Shown: positions 11,644-21,984 of the stretch, piece by piece
Numbering within the stretch: position 1 is the first letter of the stretch
Layout: each line of letters starts with the position of its first letter
Source of the DNA: Toxorhynchites rutilus septentrionalis
Taxonomy: Eukaryota; Arthropoda; Insecta; Diptera; Culicidae
Assembly: GCF_029784135.1 (NCBI RefSeq)
Contig: NC_073746.1
Coordinates: 106,831,161 to 106,895,160, forward strand
Direction: 5' to 3'
DNA length: 64,000 nt
Position numbers and translations under genes: made by a program
The notes under the pieces: model-generated
Seen by the model: only the letters and a program-made list of their open reading frames with translations
What the model was told of the DNA's origin: nothing
Database searches by the model: none

Positions 11644-11821
11644 TGTTTGAGTTATGGAACTTGGGCGAATTGAAACACGTCTGTGTTCAGTGAGGTTTGA
11701 ACAAGTAATGAAAAATTCTTTATTGAAAACTACTCAACAAGGTAACTATGTTAACACATTGTTACTAAGTTGCAACGTTGCTACGTTGCTACCAAGCTGT
11801 CGACTATGTTGCTCCTCAACA
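11644..11821 (-). repeat. 5' LTR of copia element
   Basis: 178-bp LTR, 174/178 identical by eye to the 3' LTR at 7572-7749. It should contain the element's promoter on the minus strand. Confidence 0.95.
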
Positions 11822-11829
11822 ATAATAGT

Positions 11830-12470
11830 CCAGTTGCCATCCTACATTTATAGGTGAAATATACCAAAAAAAGCTCAAAATCTTGCGTTCGCATGAAGAT
11901 GGGTAATTGTGATGTTTTATATGATTCTAGTTTTTTGTTAAGAATTCCGAAATCTGGCAATTCGTTTTGATACAACCAATTGAATATGTAGACTGACAAT
12001 TGCAATATTGCTTTGTTGGATAACATGGTAAATGTATTCCGACTTCTATGAACTGATGTCTTATCCTGTTGGAATACCTTATCATCACGATGGTTCCAGT
12101 GCAAAAACGGTAGAAAATTATTCAGTAGTATTATCTTGAACTGCTGATGGTTTATTCGTTTTGGTGGAAAAACGATTTGAAACAGCCTTTTCTGCGAAAG
12201 TTCTCCCGAAACCATGGAACTTATCGCTTCAGTTGGTCACGATCAACGAAAGCTTTTTGTATGGCAGTATTCGATGAACAGTTTTCTGCGAATTTAATTT
12301 CAGTTCTTCCCCCACGTAACTGGAAATCTTTGCAGTACTCGAAATAACAAAAAGAGAAGCAAAGTTCGGAGGAGCATCGAAGTTTCTGAAGGAAAGTTTT
12401 AAACGCTTGGTTATAAATCTCCACATGAAAATAAACGTACGCCTTTTTTGAGTTCGTATGAAGCAATAAT
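11830..12470 (-). pseudogene. Tc1-like transposase relic
   Basis: On the minus strand, pieces in several frames resemble a Tc1-family transposase: KRLFQIVFPPKRINHQQF, LLNNFLPFLHWNHRDDK and FQQDKTSVHRSRNTF. The last corresponds to the second catalytic Asp motif (usually FQQDNAxxH). Stops and frameshifts are frequent, and I see neither terminal repeats nor the rest of the gene. The copia element lies immediately to the left. The assignment rests on motif similarity recalled from the family. Confidence 0.5.
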
Positions 12471-13539
12471 ATTGGTAATATATACCCTTTTTAAGCTATT
12501 TGTTGCAAGTTAATTTGAATTAATTAACTTTCATTCCTAGAACATTTCAGTGGGTTCTCTTAATATAGCATTGTTTTTGATTGAATTAAAAAATATTGTT
12601 TGGTCTTTTATCATGAATTTTATCAAGATTGCAAATGAAGCAAATGAAGCAGCAAATGAATACAAAGTTTTGGAAACTAGAACAAGTCCTGTATAAGTGC
12701 TTTGACAGAAACATATTAAAAGTATTTAAGTCAATTTGAAATTTGCGAAAACAGTTGTTTGTTGTGTGTTTGTACTTATGTAGAAGAATATATTTTCAAA
12801 TGATAAAACCTATATAAAATATCATACTTCTACTCGCAGCCATTTTGCTTTTTCGATTAATCAAAGTTTTGAGAAAATTAGGGGATCATTTAACAAAAAA
12901 ATGGTAATTTTTCATCCAAATAAAAATAATCCTGGAGACAAAAGTTCTATTGGGCGTTCTAGTATTCAAATGAAGGCAATGTTAATTGAAAGATTGTAAT
13001 TTAATGAATATATTTTTAATGTAAATGAATTTAAAAAAACATTAAAAATAAATTCTTATTAAACAATTCAATTTAACATTAAACAATTAAACATTGAAGC
13101 AGATTGTACATAAACACTAACGTTCTGTGAACCGGAAGTATCAATCATTTTACAATCATATATTTGATATAACCATTTTAACACTTATTTCTGTAGTAGA
13201 TTCAAGTAGATTCCTTTTGAGTCTAGAAATGCAAACAGTAAACATTGCAAACATTGAAGTTTTTCAAATAGGCATAAACATATTTATTCAAGACTGATAA
13301 CTTCGCGTTGACAATGTGTATTTCGTCATCAACATCAAAGTACAGTTCACTTCATGAATATGATCGCCCCATCGATCCCTCAGACAAATAGAATTTGAGT
13401 AAAACTTAAAATAAAACTTGAGGAGCACAACTTATTTGAGTGTACATTCGAATGATCGATTACTACAGATATAATTTCAGAAACACAATTGAATCCAGTT
13501 GATGAATTCGTAGCATATTCTGACAAATTAACCCTTTAC
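12471..13539. other. AT-rich, no gene recognised
   Basis: Very AT-rich sequence with short direct repeats (GCAAATGAA near 12632-12658; AAACAATT/AACATT around 13060-13100). No coding frame, RNA or transposon end can be supported. Confidence 0.4.
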
Positions 13540-13960
13540 CAGTGTTGCACACAAACATATTTTTTCGTTAATTGTGGTGCAGATTCTGTACGGAACAGAT
13601 CACAGATTATCGTCAAAAATTATAGATTGGTACAGATTTTTTCCGCGTGTGAAATTTCTCTCTCTCTCTCTTTTAGAGATGCATCTTTTGGTATGGTTGA
13701 AAAAAAATTAAAAAAATTATCTGTGAAGCATGATGAGAAGAACAGATTTGTGCCTCATCTGCCGTATCTTGTAATAAGTAAATCTAGATATGAAATTAGT
13801 ATGTAAATATAATATTTTCTAGTAAATAAATGGGTATTTTTTCATACTTCATGATTTTTCTCTACGATCAATATTGCCGATGGTACAGATTTCTGGAAAA
13901 AAAGTACAGATGAGAAAGATTTTTTACCCTTCTGGTACAGATAAAAATGTGGCAACACTG
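13540..13960. mobile_element. hAT-like MITE (probable)
   Basis: The ends are inverted: CAGTGTTGCACACA at 13540, and on the other strand CAGTGTTGCCACAT ending at 13960. CAG ends and GTTGCCAC are usual in hAT-type elements. The inside is non-coding apart from a 105-codon frame without a known domain, and repeats the phrase GTACAGAT. An 8-bp target duplication is not evident, so the class is uncertain. Confidence 0.5.
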
Positions 13961-14253
13961 TTTCTCACCCTAAAATTTAATTTCCAACAACATAAACCAA
14001 ATGCGAGCACAACGTGTCGTTCCACTACTCAACTGAGCCGATCGTCTTATGATGTGCAAGTAAATTTTATTTATTTATTAAATTAAGATTGAATTAAGAT
14101 ACTATTTGAGAGATATTTATTTGATAAGTAGTCACTAGAAAAGCCACACTTTGTAACACAATCTAAAAAAGCTTAATTTACTTATCTCTGACTTTGTAAC
14201 TATTGGTAAATACATATCATAGTACTGGTCGATTATATACAGACTCAATTATA
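13961..14253. other. Short intergenic stretch
   Basis: AT-rich sequence between the MITE and the mariner; nothing recognised. Confidence 0.4.
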
Positions 14254-14438
14254 TATTAGGCTGTCAAAAAAGTCCTGCGATATTTCCGCGAGGTGTCGTT
14301 GTAAGCGCGTAGTTCTAGTTGTATTCATTGCATCGAGTCATGCTATAGCTTGTTGGAAAGGTATTTTTGCGCGCTATAATATAGTCCATGACAATGTTTT
14401 GTTTGATCAAGTCGTTCGTGAGTTATAGTGTCGCAAAT

Positions 14439-14831
14439 ATGGAGCAAAATAAAGAGAAAATCCGACATATTTTACAGTACTACTATGACAAAGGCAAAAA
14501 TGCATCTCAAGCTGCCAATAAAATTTGTGCAGTTTATGGACCCGATACAGTTTCCATTTCCACCGCACAACGATGGTTTCAACGTTTTCGTTCTGGTGTA
14601 GAGGTCGTCAAAGATACGCCACGCTCCGGAAGGCCTGTCGTCGAAAATTGCGACAAAATCGCTGAATTAGCCGAGAAATACCGGCATAGTAGCAGCCGTA
14701 GCATCGGCCAAGAGCTGGGGATAAGTCATCAAATCGTTATTAACCATTTGAAGAAGCTTGGATTCACAAAGAAGCTCGATGTATGGGTGCCACACACGTT
14801 GACGCAAAAAAACATCTTTGACCGTATCTGA
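14439..14831 (+). pseudogene. Mariner transposase N-terminal half (HTH DNA-binding)
   Basis: Starting at Met 14439 (MEQNKEKIRHILQYYYDKG), this gives the paired helix-turn-helix region that binds the terminal repeats. STAQRWFQRFRSG and the following GRPVV linker are typical of the family. The open frame reaches back to 14388, but the family start is at 14439. It runs to WVPHTLTQKNIFDRI and then hits a TGA, because the segment joining it to the catalytic domain is deleted. Confidence 0.92.
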
Positions 14832-14836
14832 AGCGG

Positions 14837-15418
14837 ATGGTGACTGGCGATGAAAAGTGGGTCACTTACGACAACGTGAAGCGCAAACGGTCGTGGTCGA
14901 AGCCCGCTGAAGCGGCTCAGACGGTGGCCAAGCCCTCATTAACGGCCAGGAAGGTTCTGCTGTGTGTTTGGTGGGATTGTCAAGGAATAATCTATTATGA
15001 GCTGCTTCCCTATGGCCAAACGCTCAATTCGGACCTGTACTGCCAACAACTGGACCGCTTGAAGGTAGCACTCATGAAGAAGAGGCCATCTTTGATAAAC
15101 AGAGGCCGCATTGTCTTCCATCAGGACAACGCCAGGTCACACACTTCTTTGGTGACGCGCCAGAAGCTCCGGGAGCTCGGATGGGAGGTTCTTTTGCATC
15201 CACCGTATAGTCCGGACCTTGCACCAAGTGACTACCACCTGTTTTTGTCCATGGAGAACGAGCTAGGTAGTCAGAAGTTAGCCACAAAAGAGGCCTGTGA
15301 AAATTGGCTATCCGAGTTTTTTGCCAATAAGGAAGCGAGCTTCTATAACAGGGGTATTATGAAGTTGGCATCTCGTTGGGAACAAGTCATCGAACAAAAC
15401 GGCGCATATTTGGCTTAA
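14837..15418 (+). pseudogene. Mariner transposase catalytic half (DD34D)
   Basis: 193 open codons carry the whole catalytic core: TGDEKW (first Asp), HQDNARSH (second Asp, residue 97) and PDLAPSDYHLF (third Asp, residue 132). There are 34 residues between the second and third Asp, the mariner signature DD34D. It ends NGAYLA, as usual. The three catalytic residues are intact. The break is the missing linker and frame change between this and the N-terminal half. Confidence 0.93.
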
Positions 15419-15499
15419 AACAGATGATTGTAACTAATTTTATGAACAAATGAAAATTCAAAAAAAAAATACCGCAGGACTTTTTTGACAGCCTAATAT

Positions 15500-15849
15500 G
15501 ATTCGATTTTATTTATTTTTTTCTTACAGTTTTAAATTGATTTTGATTCACCCTCTTGCAATCGGAAGATATCTTTCTCATATAAAAAAATACATACGTT
15601 CAGATTCTTCGAAAAAAAAAAATGTCAGAGCTCTTGAACTTCTTTTTCGATCCGGGCTCTGTTTGTCTTAAACTGGCTCCAGTTCAAAAAGTACGCTATG
15701 TAGGACGAAAGACGAAAAAATTTAATACAGGATACAGTTGTGAAACACATATGTTAGTAAATTTATGCAAAATATTGAAAGTAAAAAAAACTTGAAAGTT
15801 AGCGGTTCTTAATGGATTATTATTTCTTTTCTATATTATTATGACCTTC
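15500..15849. other. AT-rich, no gene recognised
   Basis: Nothing supportable in this stretch. Confidence 0.4.
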
Positions 15850-15968
15850 GACGCTTTTGGCTGGTTCGTCAGTTTACTTCCATTTATGAAGAATGTCGGG
15901 GATGAGAATTGAACTCGCGACCTTTAGCGTGAGAGGTATGGATGTTACCATTACGCCAGATCGCCTCC
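15850..15968 (-). mobile_element. tRNA-derived SINE (Feilai-like)
   Basis: On the minus strand the head (from 15968) looks like a tRNA gene. There is an A-box-like TGGCGTAATGG (15958-15948) and a B-box GAGTTCAATTC (15916-15906). The tRNA-related part is followed by a short unrelated tail. The stems do not close well enough for a working tRNA, and the body continues past the expected 3' end. Culicine genomes contain such SINEs; the name Feilai is a guess. Confidence 0.55.
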
Positions 15969-16845
15969 ACAATGTGTTATTATTAATCTTATTCCAAAAT
16001 ACATAATAAACTTGATTGTTTCTATCAGCCAAATTGAATTCCTCTTACCGCTCTAGAATTTGTTCTCTGACATCAAACTTCTATGTTTCTTCATTTCGCT
16101 GCAGTATCATTGTAAACAATTCATAGTCAATCAAAATTTTAAAGAATCGCGATTTTTAATCCACTGTACTTATAATAGCCAATTAACTTTCACCTCAACG
16201 TTGAAATATTATATTTAATTTTTTTTAAATAAGTCATATTTGAAATATTTTTTTTCCCAACTGTATATAATCGAGTCTGAAATTGTTTATTGGTTAGTCA
16301 TATATAAACGAGTCCAATATGTATTAGAAAGAAACTTTCTCATTCATATCAAAAAATGAGTGAAGGAACATGGTTTGTCCGATTTTTAATCTTCCAACAC
16401 ACAAATAGGAAAAAAATGCAAGCATGTACGCCAACCACTTGATCAAGCTTCGATTTTAATTTTTGATTCTGAACACATTAGTATTAGCAATAGAAATCGC
16501 ATTAGCGAAAAACTGGATTATTTTCTATGAGGTTCTGAAAGATTGTTAAGTCTGCTCTGGAAGAGTTAAAACCGGTAAAAACATCCAACAACATATCAAA
16601 CAATATATAATTAATAATTGATACACAGATGAGAAAGGGGTAAAAGTAAACAGTAAGTAAAGTAGAAAAAAACTAATGTGATGGAGTAAAGATATATAAA
16701 ATAATCAAATATGAAAATTTTGACACTTATTTTTGCGCGAAATAATTTTAGTTTAGAATAAGTAATTCGCCAAAAATCCAAAGAAGAAAAGAAGTTTTCT
16801 TGAAGAATTTTCTAGAAGATCTTTGTTCTACCGTAATCTTCCGTT
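15969..16845. other. AT-rich, no gene recognised
   Basis: No coding frame above background and no transposon ends recognised. Confidence 0.4.
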
Positions 16846-17100
16846 CCTTCTTCTTGAATGGCACTAACGTTCCCAGATTTTTTCCGTCTCATCGGAAAAG
16901 CGTTTGATAATATTTAGTTTAGATTTATTCGCCCAAATAACAAGTCTTGAATGTATTCTGAGTGGATAGCTGCGTGTAACCATAGTGCATGTGGGACGAT
17001 TTTTTTTTTGACAGAAAATCCTTTGACAAGAACAGGAATCGAACCCGAACCCCCGGCATGATAATGTGTGCCGTTAACCACTCGGCCACGGGAGCACACA
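16846..17100 (-). mobile_element. tRNA-derived SINE, copy of the 21401-21682 family
   Basis: The minus strand starts at about 17100 with GTGCTCCCGTGGCCGAGTGG (A box TGGCCGAGTGG, 17088-17078) and has the B box GGTTCGATTCC (about 17045-17035). The body ends in the shared 3' module with GTTAGTGCCATT and an AAGAAG tail. It is the same family as 21401-21682, with an internal poly(A/T) run. Confidence 0.8.
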
Positions 17101-18969
17101 ATCTTCCATTTCATTTTTCTCATTGGTTTAAGTATTTTTACAAAAATATATAAAAAAGTATATTCAAAACACTTTTAATGTTTATTTCTGATTTTTTTAG
17201 AAAAGTAAACTAACATAAACGCTTTATATGAAGTTCAAGTAATTGTCTGCCGACAACATTCTGCTTCTATGAAGTTTTTTCGATTCAGTGAAAAGTTTTG
17301 AAATTTGTGTTTATATAAAACAAATTTTCCGTGCTGTTCCATTTTCAGTATGTGAAAAAGGTTTAGCCACCCCTTCTCTTAATGTGGACATGTTTTGTTT
17401 TTGATTGAAAACTGTAATAATTATTCTACCATTTACATTTGTTTTATAATTTTTTTAGGTGCATATTTATTTCTTATCATATGTGTTTAAAATTCTATCT
17501 TTACCTTAAGGAATTACGTCGTGAGAAACTAAAGTCGAAAAGTGGTTCTTTCTAACCAGAAAACCGATCGGGACCACAATCAACGGCAACTTTTCGAATT
17601 GACAGGGACATCTTATCAAAAGTTGATCAAAATCGAGGTTTATTAGTTTCTAAAATTTCATAAACAAAGTTCTAGGGATCGAGTGGCTAGAACTGCGTTC
17701 GTGGTATTGAATTTATCCTTTTTATTGTTTTCTTTTTTAACATTCGAGTAAGTGTGACATTGAGGTTAATGGAATTCGATGAATTTGTTTCTTGTTAATG
17801 CTATAGGATCACGCGATTATGTACTCAATGTTCTTTCATCTATTGTTCCATTATAGTTTGATAGCTTTATTATTATTGTAAGGCCCTCTCATTCTAGCCC
17901 AAAGGTTTGTGTTAATATCTTCAACGAGCTGCACAAGTTTCAAGGTTTAATCAATCAAATATAGATATGTTTGTTTTAGTCTTTCGTTGGACTAGAATAA
18001 GTTGGACTATTCTTTTTAGGGAACAATAGACAAAATATCATTAAGGTTATTACGCGAGATTCTCTAACATCAGCAAGAACAACATGTACCGAATACCATT
18101 AACCCGTATGTAGCACTCACTTGAACCAAAGAAAAGGAAAAGCTCTACAAAAAAAACATTTTTTTTCTGGAAAATATCCTGATAATTACTATCATCAATT
18201 CAATACAACATTAATTATCTTTTATTTATTAAAGAACAACGTATCGACGAATTTCTTCGTGCATTCAAAAATTAGACCCTCGTTATTTTGTAGATGCGTG
18301 TTTGTAGAATGGTTACTATATTTTGATTCTAACGTTTGATCTCCAGTTCTCAAAACGACGTGCAAGCAAGCAGAATAATGTGAAAATCAAAGCACGCGAA
18401 GTTGACAAAATCTGGTTACAGACAACTTCCTGGACAGAAGTTTTAGACGGCGTTGTGAGTAAGAAAGGTGCCACACATCTTAAAGATCATAAATTACTCA
18501 AGTTCCCCAGAAAATAGTAGGTTGGTTTGGCAGGTCACCTGCACCTGCTACTGGAAGAGTGACATTTTCATTGCCTGGAAAACATTTTTTGGAAAGAAAA
18601 CGATCATATGGTATGCAAAAATAACGTGATGGTAGTGCTCAAAAAACACTTTCCCACCATTCCAAAACAAGGTCTACGAGGCCGCTGTCCGAAATTTTTA
18701 AGTATGGCTAGTCTTGCTGGAACACCATTTTGAAAACTGACGAACGAACTCAAAAATTAAAATAGAGGAATAATTCTACACGCGCATACCAGGTTCAGGT
18801 TGCACACTAAAAATAAATACGTGGAAATTGAGTGGACCAATTTTAGATCGTTCCACCTCTTCATAATGAAAATAGCATGTTTTACGATAGAGTTATAGAG
18901 GATTAATGTTTTATAGATAGCTTTATAGAGGTTGATGAAAAAATATACACTGAGAAAAAAAGGTACTCT
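17101..18969. other. AT-rich, no gene recognised
   Basis: Short frames at 18121-18517 have no domain I know. The stretch about 18880-18969 resembles parts of 48120-48190 and 48700-48750, so it belongs to a dispersed repeat and looks like the left flank of the next element. Confidence 0.4.
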
Positions 18970-18999
18970 TTTGACGTGGGACTACGTCTAACCGGAGTA

Positions 19000-19995
19000 G
19001 GGTAACACGGGGTGAGTTGGACATATGGGGTGATTTGGACCACCCCATTATCTCAAAAAGTATGGCTCAACTTGGATTTTTTATAATGTCATCTTCTTTT
19101 ATTGTTGAACCGTATATAACTAACGTAAAAAAACTTTGGTAAAATTCGACAGGTTGAAGGAAACGGTAGCATTAACACAGCAAGCACTTTTATTGTCAAA
19201 AAATGTGAGTTTTCCGATCGTGGTTTTAAGGTTTTTCCCGCTGATTAAACAAACTTTTCGTGTATTGTGCAGTAAAGTTCTGTTCTCCTACAGAAGAGGA
19301 GCAATTTGATGCAGCGAAACAGTAAGTTAGATAACAATAAATGAAATTAATTGCATTTTAATTTTTGGATGTTGTGTGGGGTGACATGGACATGTTTTTG
19401 TGGGGTGAATTGGTCCTACAGATTTGAGGCTTTTCTTTGGTCTAATTGATTCCAGATGCCACTAAATTACAAAAAGAGGATGGGCAGACAACGTTGGAAG
19501 AAGGAGGAGCTTGAAAGACCAACGCAGGTCATCAAGAACGGATTTTCTTTGACCAATCATCGACAGTGTTTGAAAATGCTCGAACAACAGTGAAAAGATC
19601 CATGCATAATTCGAGATGGTCCCAATCCTATTTTTCTGGTCTGAAATCTGGCCAAGACACCTGGTATCGATCCCAGAACACTGTTACAGATTGTAACATT
19701 ATTTCTAAATACTTTAAATAAACATAAGAATGTTTTTTTCGATGAAACACACACTGGACCAAATCACCCCACAGATGGTCCAAATCACCCTACATCAAAT
19801 TTTAATGTCCAAAAATCGTCTCTTTTATTTTATGATATATTTGGTAGTTTGAAGCTTGATATAATGATTAAACATTATTGATTGAGAGAAAACAAGTGTA
19901 GCTCAGTATACAATGTGACATTTTTTATTTAGACCGTATTGGTTTGGAAATATTAGGCGATTTGCTTAGGTGGTCCAAATTCCCCCCTTTTCCCC
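19000..19995 (+). mobile_element. Pogo-like element, non-autonomous
   Basis: It is flanked by TA (18998-18999 and 19996-19997). The left end GGGTAACACGGGGTGAG and the inverted right end GGGGAAAAGGGGGG are related to the ends of the 60817-62185 element. Inside, a likely splice acceptor (TTCCAG at about 19450) is followed by ATGCCACTAAATTAC, encoding a psq-type HTH start (MPLNYKKRMGRQRWKKEELE). The frame soon stops. An uninterrupted relative of the target lies at about 26535-26555. Confidence 0.65.
19454..19594 (+). pseudogene. HTH_psq domain fragment of pogo-like transposase
   Basis: MPLNYKKRMGRQRWKKEEL... VIKNGFSLTN resembles the Pipsqueak-type helix-turn-helix that opens many pogo/Tigger transposases. 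Only about 45 residues remain before a stop. No CENP-B or DDE domain follows. Confidence 0.55.
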
Positions 19996-20249
19996 TATAT
20001 GGGGGTGAAATGAAAACCTAAACACAGAACATGCAGGAAAAAATGCAAGACTTCGAATGCTTATAACTCGAACATTTCTTAATAGTTCGGAAAGATGCTT
20101 GCATCAATTGGTAGGAAATATTTCTACGCATCTTTCACAATGAATAAAATGTTATTTTTCATGAAATAAACAATTGAATAACTGTGAAATGCCAAGCGTC
20201 ATCTAAACACCCTAACTGCCTCGATTTGATTGGCCGGATTTACGATTTC

Positions 20250-20650
20250 CCCAACACAGACGTCAAAACCAAGCAGCCTGGAGAAATCGGCATTGCAAAA
20301 ACATGCAAGCAGTGGGTATTTTTGTTCTCATCGAAATATGTTCCCTAACACAGACTTCAAAATCAATGTACCTGGGAGAATCCGCTTTGCGAATACATGC
20401 AAGTTGGGGATAGTTTTGTTCACAAGGTAATGTGTCTCCCTAACACGGACATCAAAACCAAGGTGCCTAGGGAACAGGCATGTCTAGGGGAGTCCGCTTT
20501 GCAAATACATTCAAGTTGGGGGTGCTTAAGGAGATTCGTATTGCAAATACATGTAAGTTAGGAAAACTTTTGTGTATTTACCTAACATGGAGTTGAAAAC
20601 CAAGGTACCTGGGGAAATTCGCTCTGCAAGTACAAGTAGGGGAGATGGAG
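20250..20650 (+). repeat. Minisatellite array, about 100-bp unit (array 1)
   Basis: Degenerate direct repeats contain CCCTAACACAGACTTCAAAA-like and GGAAATCGGCATTGCAAA-like segments. Several units are visible between 20250 and 20650, with a stray one near 21080. The unit recurs at 22262-22420, 22893-22997 and 23948-24540. Confidence 0.75.
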
Positions 20651-21400
20651 GTACGACGGACATGTTGAGAAAAAATTCAGTTGTATCTTTGAAAACTCAT
20701 GTTTTCCAAAACTTAAAAGCAGTTTCTTACAGTTATATATACCGGTTTTCGAAATAATTCGCCAAATGTTTTAGAAAAATGTGTTTTTTACTGAAATTAA
20801 AACAAGCCGAAAAGTAGAATATTTTTATCGATGCGGGTATAATGGACACGTAGTGAAGGGAATATGGACACGTCAATAATATGCGAAGCGTAGAAGTTTA
20901 TCGCTCGCGAGAGGAATAATTTCGCTCTCTCCCAGTGTTTGTGCGTCCAGTAACTGAAATAGAACAAAAAGAAAAAGCAATATAAAAAAGAGTTCAATAT
21001 TCTTCCCTTCACTTTCTATCATGCATCTTACCCGCGGTTCCCCTACTTTTCTATTCACTGTTCTCTGTGCAGACTAAAATATGTTTCCCTAACACGTAAT
21101 ACTGAACTGAGGAACCTGGGAAAATCGTCATTTCAGATACTAGAGGCGAATGAACTTACAAGATTAAAGTATAGTATTCAAAGTGAAAGTTGAAATTGTT
21201 GATCCATTTTGATTCATGCCGGGAGTATTTCTGTACCCACATTTTTTTTTGCACCCCGAAATATGTGTCTAACACGAACTACAAAAGCGGATACGAACAC
21301 AACGCTTTGGCTCGGCTATTCAAGACTGCATTGGAAGATATGTCTTCATATCTTCTGATCACTGAATTTCTACGCATACCGTTTGATGATTAGGCAAAAT

Positions 21401-21682
21401 CTTCTTCTTCTTCAATGGCACTAACGTTCCTAGAGGAACTTCGCCGTCTCAACGTAGTATTACTTGCGTCATTTTTATTAGGACTTAGTTAAGATTTCTA
21501 TGCCAAATAACACGCCTTGAATGCATTCTGAGTGGCAAGCTCTAGAATACGCGTGATCACAGTGCAAGTCGGAGGAAATTTCTTTGACGAAAAATTCCCC
21601 CGACCAGAACGGGAATCGAACCCGAACACCCGGCATGTTAGTTATGACGCTAACCACTCGGCCACGGGAGCACAAATTTAAA
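21401..21682 (-). mobile_element. tRNA-derived SINE with 12-bp target duplication
   Basis: The head on the minus strand near 21672 has an A box (TGGCCGAGTGG) and a B box (GGTTCGATTCC). The body ends with GTTAGTGCCATTGAAGAAG and a short AAG tail at 21401. It is flanked by perfect ATTAGGCAAAAT copies (21389-21400 and 21683-21694). Copy B of the host repeat (about 24640-24655) has one uninterrupted ATTAGGCAAAAT and acts as the empty site. Confidence 0.92.
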
Positions 21683-21984
21683 ATTAGGCAAAATGCTGTT
21701 ATCAAATTTACTCGTAGCGAAAAACATAATCTATTACAATGCATGATTTGGTGTTAGATGGAATTTGTTCAAATTCTTTACTTACAAAGCAAATATGTTG
21801 AATTCGAAATTGTTTCATTCTATCAATAATCTAATCAATACAAACAAATGATTACTACGCCAAAGAAAGTCCCACGTCGACCTTGCGGTTATATCTTAGA
21901 TATAACCCACCCATTTTTTTATTTATAAAACAAAGCTTTGATTTGCAATATCTAAAATATATATTTTCTAATTATAATTTTTGA

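Larger units (their letters stand above)
7572..11821 (-). mobile_element. Ty1/copia LTR retrotransposon, full length but defective
   Basis: A complete element runs on the minus strand. Its 5' LTR is at 11644-11821 and its 3' LTR at 7572-7749, both 178 bp and starting TG and ending CA. A primer-binding site, a gag-protease-integrase-RT-RNase H order (copia order, integrase before RT) and a polypurine tract lie between them. The flanking 5-mers are ATAAC (7567-7571) and ATAAT (11822-11826), a target duplication with one mismatch. The LTRs differ at four positions. The polyprotein is broken at least five times, so this copy cannot move itself. Confidence 0.95.
14256..15496 (+). mobile_element. 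Mariner transposon, near-complete with internal deletion
   Basis: 1241 bp with inverted terminal repeats starting TTAGGCTGTCAAAAAAGTCC on both ends, one mismatch in the first 30. It is flanked by the TA target duplication (14254-14255, 15497-15498). It encodes one transposase interrupted by a small deletion/frameshift near 14825-14840. The good preservation of ends and ORF suggests a fairly recent copy that needs transposase in trans. Confidence 0.95.
18970..21926 (+). mobile_element. GACGTAG-family element, copy A (carries two nested insertions)
   Basis: The left end is at the near-palindrome TTGACGTGGGACTACGTC (about 18971). The right end lies after GGTTATATC-N3-GATATAACC at about 21890-21912. 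The flanks of this copy match continuous sequence at about 48160-48260, which therefore looks like an empty site. A pogo-like element (19000-19995) and a SINE (21401-21682) are inserted in it. Between them are minisatellite units (20250-20650 and about 21080-21140) and a block shared with copy B. No transposase is visible, so it is non-autonomous or a passively amplified unit. Confidence 0.6.

Noticed and set aside
13532..13968. 8-bp target duplication of the MITE at 13540-13960
   Set aside because: CCCTTTAC and TTTCTCAC match poorly, so no duplication is claimed.
15906..17090. tRNA genes on the minus strand
   Set aside because: A and B boxes are present, but the arms do not fold properly and the sequences continue into SINE bodies with repeated tails.
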